From contig NC_092860.1 of NCBI RefSeq assembly GCF_032062135.1, positions 71,438,668 to 71,502,667 of the forward strand: a stretch of 64,000 nt of DNA, in the 5' to 3' direction. The translations under genes were made by a program, and so were the position numbers. Source of the DNA: Pyxicephalus adspersus. Its lineage: Eukaryota; Chordata; Amphibia; Anura; Pyxicephalidae. This document shows, one piece after another, positions 58,386 through 64,000 of the stretch (the stretch's first letter is position 1; every line of letters begins with the position of its first letter). The notes beneath the pieces were generated by a model. That model searched no databases, was not told the DNA's origin, and saw nothing but the letters and a program-made list of their open reading frames with translations.

Positions 58386-59258
58386 ATGTGTAAATATATC
58401 TCACATACTACTCTGGCGAGAATGATAAAACAGCAAAAATCGCACACAGCACCAAAGTCATGGGAATCTAATGGTGCCTCATCCACTCCTCCTGCGACTC
58501 CATGTATGGAATTTACCACTCAACCTTCCCAGCATACTTGTGCTACTGGGCAAGAAGTGTGTTATATTCTCTTACCCTACTTTGAGAAAAAATGTTCTTC
58601 GGTTGAAACAGCTCTCCAACAAATTGCCTCCAACACCACCAGAATTGCTGAGCTTGAACAGCGTATTAGTGATCTGGAGGACCAGGCCATAAAACGTCAG
58701 ACAAATATCGCTTCTCAACAATTCCTCCTGGCTTCCCTGTCCGATAAGTGTGAAGACCTGGGGAACGAGAACCGCTGAGCCAACCTTCGCCTAATTGGCA
58801 TTCCAGAATCCTACAAACCTGTTTACCTGGCCCGCTTTATTACTGTGGACATCCCTCAGGCCCTGAAAATGGATCCTCTCCCCACACGTCCCATCGAACA
58901 TGTCCACAGCTTGGGCCCAAACCACCGCACTCAAAGTTCCAGACCCCGGGCCGTCATTGCAAGATTCTCCCACACAGCACACAAGGAACTTATCCTCTCA
59001 GCTTCCCGCCCCTTGGGATCCCTTGTGGTCCAGGGACACAAGATCCAAATTTTCCAGGACTATCCGGCAGCTTTAGCACAGCATAGAAGAGCCTTTTCCT
59101 CAGCCTGCAAATACCTCATCGAGCACAACATCCCTTTTGCACTACTTTATCCGGCAAGAATCAAAGTCTTCATCAATAGGACACCTATGTTCTTTGATGA
59201 CCCCTCCCTGGCCTTACCTCGCCTTCAGGAGAATTTTGCACCTGACCCGGCTACCTGA
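58386..59258 (+). pseudogene. L1 ORF1 (RNA-binding chaperone), one in-frame stop
   Basis: A single frame of 291 codons is interrupted only by TGA at 58776-58778. Coiled coil: ALQQIASNTTRIAELEQRIS and DLEDQAIKRQTNIAS. After the stop come NLRLIGIPESYK (RRM start), PRAVIARFSHTAHKELILSA and the C-terminal domain HRRAFSSACKYLIEHNIPFA. The stop sits where an arginine (CGA) is usual, so a CpG-type CGA to TGA change is likely. The family role is packaging of LINE RNA. Confidence 0.8.
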
Positions 59259-60629
59259 ATACTATCACCTCGGGCACGTCTGGGATCACATCCTACTTGC
59301 TGGATAATGGCTTCCATCAATGTCCTTTACTCTGTACACATATGATGGGTAACTATGCAATTGTTATGTTGATGTTGTCTTTTGTTTCTAATCCAAAGCT
59401 AAGCAATTTACCCTCAAATTACAATTTTGGCCCCCCTTTACCCTCCCTCTTTGGATTATCTAAATTGTGTATTTCACATTTTTCATACTCCCGAACACAA
59501 TTTACTCCCCAATTGTAAATCGGGTTTCTCTCCCAACCATCCCCTAGTAAGTCAATTGATTTACCAAATTTGCATGCCTTCCCTGTGTATGGGAATGTAT
59601 AATCCCCTTCATTCCTATCCAAGAGTGGAAAAATGTATAAAAAATTTTGGTTCATGAGTCTACCTAACCACCTTTCTCTTAACATTGTGATTTCATTGTT
59701 ATGTTCTATTCTCAGGAATCACCTAGTCAGCCTAATTGGCAATATGCTATATAGTGTACTACAAGGTTGGTCCCTTTGTATTACCACTGTTGTTATTTAC
59801 CAGTTGACGTGTCCCTCTGCTTCTACCTTGCATGTGTTTTTATGATATAGCTCATAGTTTTGATGTGATTTGTGTCTACTGCTTTTTACCAAAGAATTGT
59901 TTTAGCCGACGGTATGTCCCCAGACCATGGAAATGTCCCCCTTCTCTTAGTCCTACCAAGGGTCAGCCCTCTACTGATTTATGCCCACCGCCCTCATCTT
60001 TCTTGCCCCTAGATAGATGATGATTGCTACACTGCCTAACTCTCATAACACCCTCTGCCACTTCATCTGCACTTAGAATTGTAACTTGGATACATTAAGG
60101 ATGTATCCTTGGTTGTGGGAATTCTGGATTTGCAGGTAAACCCTGGTTCCAAGTTTATTCTGTTAAAGGCAAACATCCAGGGGACAACACATTCTTTCCT
60201 TAATGTTTACGCCCCCACTGGGCCCAACACACACTTCTTTGACCACATATTATAGCTCCTCCTGAAAGTGGATTACCCCAATCTCATTATTGCAGGGGTT
60301 TTTAATAGCACCCTGGATAAAAAACTAGACACCTCTACCTCCAACAGGACCAGTAGCGTGGCCCCAGTTAACTGAATCTCCAAGCATCTCCCCCTTGTTG
60401 GTCGAGAGCATACAAGCCCTTCTCCTGTATTGATTACTTCCTTACTCAGGACTCCCTGCTCCCCAGCATTCAATCCATCACTTACCATACAATTTTTGGG
60501 ATGACAATATCCAACACTGGGACTCCCCTGTGGTTTTATGAGAAAAGGGCAAGGCGATTTTGTTGGAAAACATCATACCTGAGGGGCATTGAGAAGAAAG
60601 AAACCAAAATTTGAAAACAATATATATTA

Positions 60630-61870
60630 ATGTATAATTGGCGTACCATGCACACCTGCAGAATCCATCGGAGCCTCTACGTGCCTGTTTCAGGCATCAT
60701 GATTCTAGACAATCATCTCCGTACGCTGGCCCAACGCAAAGCAAAACTTATTAAATATAAGTTTTACTGCTGGGGCAATCAGACAGGTACGTTGCTGGCG
60801 AAGCTGGCCACTACTAATGGACCCAAAAGGGCAATACACACCATACGTGATCCAATACAAGGGACTAGACACCACAATCAACCTGACATCTTGCGGCTCC
60901 TGGAACAGCACTTTTCCTCAGTATACTCAGCCCAACCCCCTGACCAACAGTATCTAAATATCTTACTCCAGGAGGCTAAACTACCCTGCCTATCGACTTC
61001 ACAACAAGAGGTTCCTAATGCCCCAATTGAACTCTCTGAAATCAAACCATTTATACGCAAACGTTCTATGGGGAAAACCCCAGGGCTGGAGGGCTTACCT
61101 GCTGAAATGTACAAACCCCTCAAACCATACCTTTCCCCTCTACTGAGAGATTTTTAATGCTATCCTTCTTGACCAGCTATCATTTCCCTCCTTCAATGAG
61201 GCCCACACATCCCTCATTCCCAAACCCTTCAAAAACCTTGAATCACCTTCTTATTGCTCTGTTAAACACAGACTACAAAATTCTGTCGAGAATTTTGGCC
61301 AAGCGTCTCCATCCTTTTCTTCGATCTCTCCTCACAGAACAGCAACTGTGTTTCGCTCGCAATAGGCATATTTTCAAAGGAATCAGGACAGCAATTGCAG
61401 CCACCACACTTTCTTATAATAAAGATCATGTTCTATTAAGCCTTGATGCGAAAAAAGCTTTCAACAAGGTAAAATGGCCATATTTATTTGCTCTATTGGC
61501 ACACAGGGAGTTTGGATCTAACGTTTCTAACTATGTCCGCTTTTTATACACAAACCCTACTACCCCTCTGATAGTTAACAACCAGCTGTCCCAACTCGTA
61601 CCTATGCAGGGAGGAACCAGCCAAGGTTGCCCTTTGTCTCCACTCCTTTTTGATATAGCTCTCCCCCCCCTTATTCGTCTTTTCATATCCAACCTATGAT
61701 TTGCGGGAATTACCATTGGTAGCACCAAAATCAAACTCACAGCCTTTGCTGATGACAATCTTTTTATCTTTAACCCCAGCTCCCCCCTGCCCACCATAAT
61801 GGACCTGCCCCGTATTGGCCCCATGTCGGGATACTCAGTTAATTTTGACAAGTCAGTAGCCCTTTAACTG
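60630..61870 (+). pseudogene. L1 ORF2 reverse transcriptase domain, frameshifted
   Basis: Frame 60630-61157 covers the linker and pre-RT (KRAIHTIRDPIQGTRHH, MGKTPGLEGLPAEMYK). The frame shifts to the one at 61157-61699 with NTDYKILSRILAKRL, motif A LLSLDAKKAFNKVKW, motif B GGTSQGCPLSPLLF, then after a TGA stop (61697-61699) the same frame gives motif C TAFADDNLFIF (FADD at 61745-61756). The catalytic aspartates of motifs A and C are present, but the ORF is broken at least twice. Confidence 0.85.
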
Positions 61871-62204
61871 TATCATAACCACAAACCAATCTGGCATAAG
61901 AGTTTTCCATTACACTGGACCAAGACAAATTTTAGATACCTAGGAGTCCAGATTCCCAAAAATCCAACTCGTCTTTACGAACTTAACCTGCCTTAATTGC
62001 TATCCAGGCCTTTTTTAGGTTGCGCTCATTTCTTCCCCTCTCCTTTATGGGTCATATAACCCTAATTAAAATGGTGACACTCCCCAAATATTCCATCTGC
62101 AAGCTCTCCCTATCCTTCTCAAGCACAAACAAATCCAGTATATTATTAGATTACTAAGGCAATTCATCTGGGGTAGTAGGGACTCCAAAATCTGTTGTGC
62201 CATA

Positions 62205-63462
62205 TTGCACCAGTCCACATCAAATTCAGGCCTTAACTTGCCTAACATCGCGTTATACAATGAGGCATCCCTCTCATATATTCTCAAAGACTGGCTCCAT
62301 GGCACCTCTTTTTACACCAATCTCTCCACTGATTTTGCCCTCTGCACTCCTTTACACACCATTTCTCTAATGCACCTCCATAAGGTATTAATACCGGACC
62401 ATGTTGAACGCAACCCACTATTGTTTTCACAATGGCGCCTTTGGCATACTCTCCGAAGTGGAGCATTTCTTAATTCCCATACCTCCCTCCGTTTGTTTGG
62501 GAACCCTGATTTTACCCCCAAATTTACCTCCCTGATCTTCCGGGAATGGGCTGATGCAGGCATACTCTCAGTAATGTCCTTCCTAAAACCTTACTCCCTT
62601 CTCGAACTGCAATCATAATTCCCAAGAACTAGGCAAAGTTTGTTTGCTGTCTTTTAAGAGCATGACTATAGCTCCAGGGTTGCTCATACCCTTTCGACCA
62701 CAGACTGGCATAATCCCCTGGAGTCCATGCTGCTCTCCTCCCTGTCCTCTTCTAAAGCGATATCTAAATTTTACAAATTTCTCACAGAAATAGATTATGA
62801 TAATCTAACAACGGGCCTGGTGGGTTGCCGCATTTCCCAAATTTGGACACATCAAGCTTATTGCAAATGCTGTGAATGCCATGGTAAGCATTGTCCTCGG
62901 TTCAATACTGAGAAATGTTTTTGAAATTATTTCACAGAGCATATATCTCCCCATCCCGAGCGTATCATATGGGTCTAGCAGAGTCGATCGATTTCCTCAA
63001 ATGTGGTGCACCTCAAGTTGATTTTTTCATAAATTTTGGGACTGCCTCCACAAATTGCTTGTTATATCCAAATGCACCTGGTTATTTTTTTCCCTTTACC
63101 CTCTCCTGGGCAATGTTTGCTATGGTGGGTAGAGACGGTATTTGCTACTCTTGTGGTGCCAAACAATTGTTACTTCTATTGTCAGCAGTCGGTAAAAAAT
63201 CGATTCTCCACTGCTGGATTTCTACGGACCCCTCTCGCTCCAGCTATTTCTTAATAAACTCCAGCACCTGTTTAAAATGGAATGGGTTGAAGCCTCATAC
63301 TCCAAAGAATTTAAAACCTCAAAATTTTTTGAGACCTGGGAAAGTTTTATCGGAACAGTGAATGCAACCACTAGAGCTCATCTCTTCAAATGTTTCAACC
63401 AAACCACCTGGTACCTCACTAGAGTCCAGAAAGGCGACCCCTCCATTCATCTCCCTGTCTAA
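62205..63462 (+). pseudogene. L1 ORF2 C-terminal region, frameshifted
   Basis: HQSTSNSGLNLPNIALYNEA (62208) is the GG-L-LPN-..YY-A motif after the RT. Later frames give LFSQWRLWHTLRSGAF and FREWADAGILSV (62430-62575), then pieces such as WVEASYSKEFK-type text at 63280-63460. A Cys-rich stretch (CKCCECHGKHC) lies near 62860. Several frame changes separate them. Confidence 0.65.
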
Positions 63463-63837
63463 AATGAAAGAGGAGGGATTCTCCTTTCAATCTTTGAACC
63501 TGTTCTCAAAGAGGATATATATCCCCTCCCCCCATTCCCCCATATCTCCATTATCCACTCCTATCTATAAATACACTGATGGCTAAAATAATTAATAATA
63601 ATAATAAAAATAATATTAATTAACTGTTATTACAACTGGTGTTTATCTCTATTGTACTGTTAAGAGGGACATACAATGTATATTACTGTCAATTTTGAAA
63701 AAATTGTAGTACACTATGAAATTCTCTGTTTATTTCTGTCATATTTTTGTCATGATCTGATTTGTACTGTATTTACTGTATTTTACCCTAGAATTGTTTA
63801 ATTGTAATAAAAAATATTTTACAAAAAAAAAAAGTTT

Positions 63838-64000
63838 TGTAGGGAGAGAAGCCACCTGGTAACAATTGCACTCCTCTATTTTTAATGAGCCATCCATTTC
63901 AGTGGATATGGTCTGTTATGAGTCTGAACTTTCTCCCCAACAGGTAGTATCTGAGGCTGTCCAGTGCCTACTTTATGGTCAAGCATTCCTGCTACACAAT
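63838..64000 (-). mobile_element. Ty3/gypsy RNase H fragment, running off the window
   Basis: Minus strand: ECLTIK then ALDSLRYYLLGRKFRLITDH, the gypsy RNase H segment. It would directly follow the segment that ends at 55700 in an intact element, but lies on the far side of the L1 at higher coordinates, so it belongs to a separate or rearranged copy. It ends at the L1 poly(A). Confidence 0.75.

Larger units (their letters stand above)
58386..63833 (+). mobile_element. Plus-strand L1-type LINE, near full length
   Basis: ORF1 (58386-59258), endonuclease pieces (about 60110-60560), RT (60630-61870) and ORF2 C-terminal pieces (62205-63462) lie in order and end with an AATAAAAAATATTTTACAAA-type tail and an A12 run at 63822-63833. 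Nonsense and frameshift changes disable it, but it is the best-preserved LINE here. The first part of the endonuclease was not found in the 850 bp after ORF1. No target duplication was identified. Confidence 0.85.

Overview
This is vertebrate nuclear DNA, most likely from an anuran amphibian. It holds one intron-containing host gene embedded in dense, mostly decayed transposable elements. The frog assignment is an inference from the repeat mixture: Tx1-like L1 LINEs, CR1, Ty3/gypsy, a Penelope-like element, palindromic TWA-target MITEs, hAT MITEs and a tRNA-derived SINE. I could not search any database.

The host gene is ANKLE1 on the minus strand, with coding exons from 51804 down to 38970. 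Nine exons were joined by hand. All eight introns are GT..AG, every exon phase matches the next, and the product is 1148 residues: ankyrin repeats, a very long low-complexity middle, a LEM domain and a C-terminal GIY-YIG-type nuclease. The introns carry MITEs but the reading frame is intact. A GC-rich stretch upstream of exon 1 is the likely promoter.

Layout. 0.2-0.7 kb: a TA-flanked mariner-like MITE. 2.5-3.1 kb: L1 ORF2 tail. 3.5-5.3 kb: a decayed ORF of an uncharacterised cysteine-rich, probably mobile-element family, interrupted by the end of a TTAA-flanked element. 5.7-8.7 kb: two TWA-flanked palindromic MITEs around a minus-strand L1. 9.6-10.9 kb: L1 ORF1 remnant and a Tigger-like end. 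11.57-16.28 kb: a complete-ended, young but internally deleted endogenous retrovirus (minus strand) with two LTRs and a 5-bp target duplication. 16.9-23.2 kb: gypsy remnant, L1 RT fragment, CR1 endonuclease scrap and a minus-strand L1. 24.6-31.8 kb: hAT MITE, an assembly gap (26360-26883), a SINE, and otherwise unremarkable AT-rich DNA. 31.87-34.5 kb: a large inverted repeat followed by a Penelope-like ORF fragment. 35.9-37.0 kb: a TTAA-flanked 1.1-kb element full of palindromes. 37.2-37.6 kb: another TWA MITE. 38.97-51.8 kb: ANKLE1. 52-64 kb: hAT and TWA MITEs, a CR1 3' end, gypsy RT/RNase H pieces and a nearly full-length plus-strand L1 (58.4-63.8 kb).

No bacterial features, tRNA genes, rRNA genes or CRISPR arrays were seen. 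The best candidates for something less described are the cysteine-rich ORF family at 3.5-5.3 kb, four dispersed hairpin motifs resembling a hammerhead core, and the unusually long central exon of ANKLE1.
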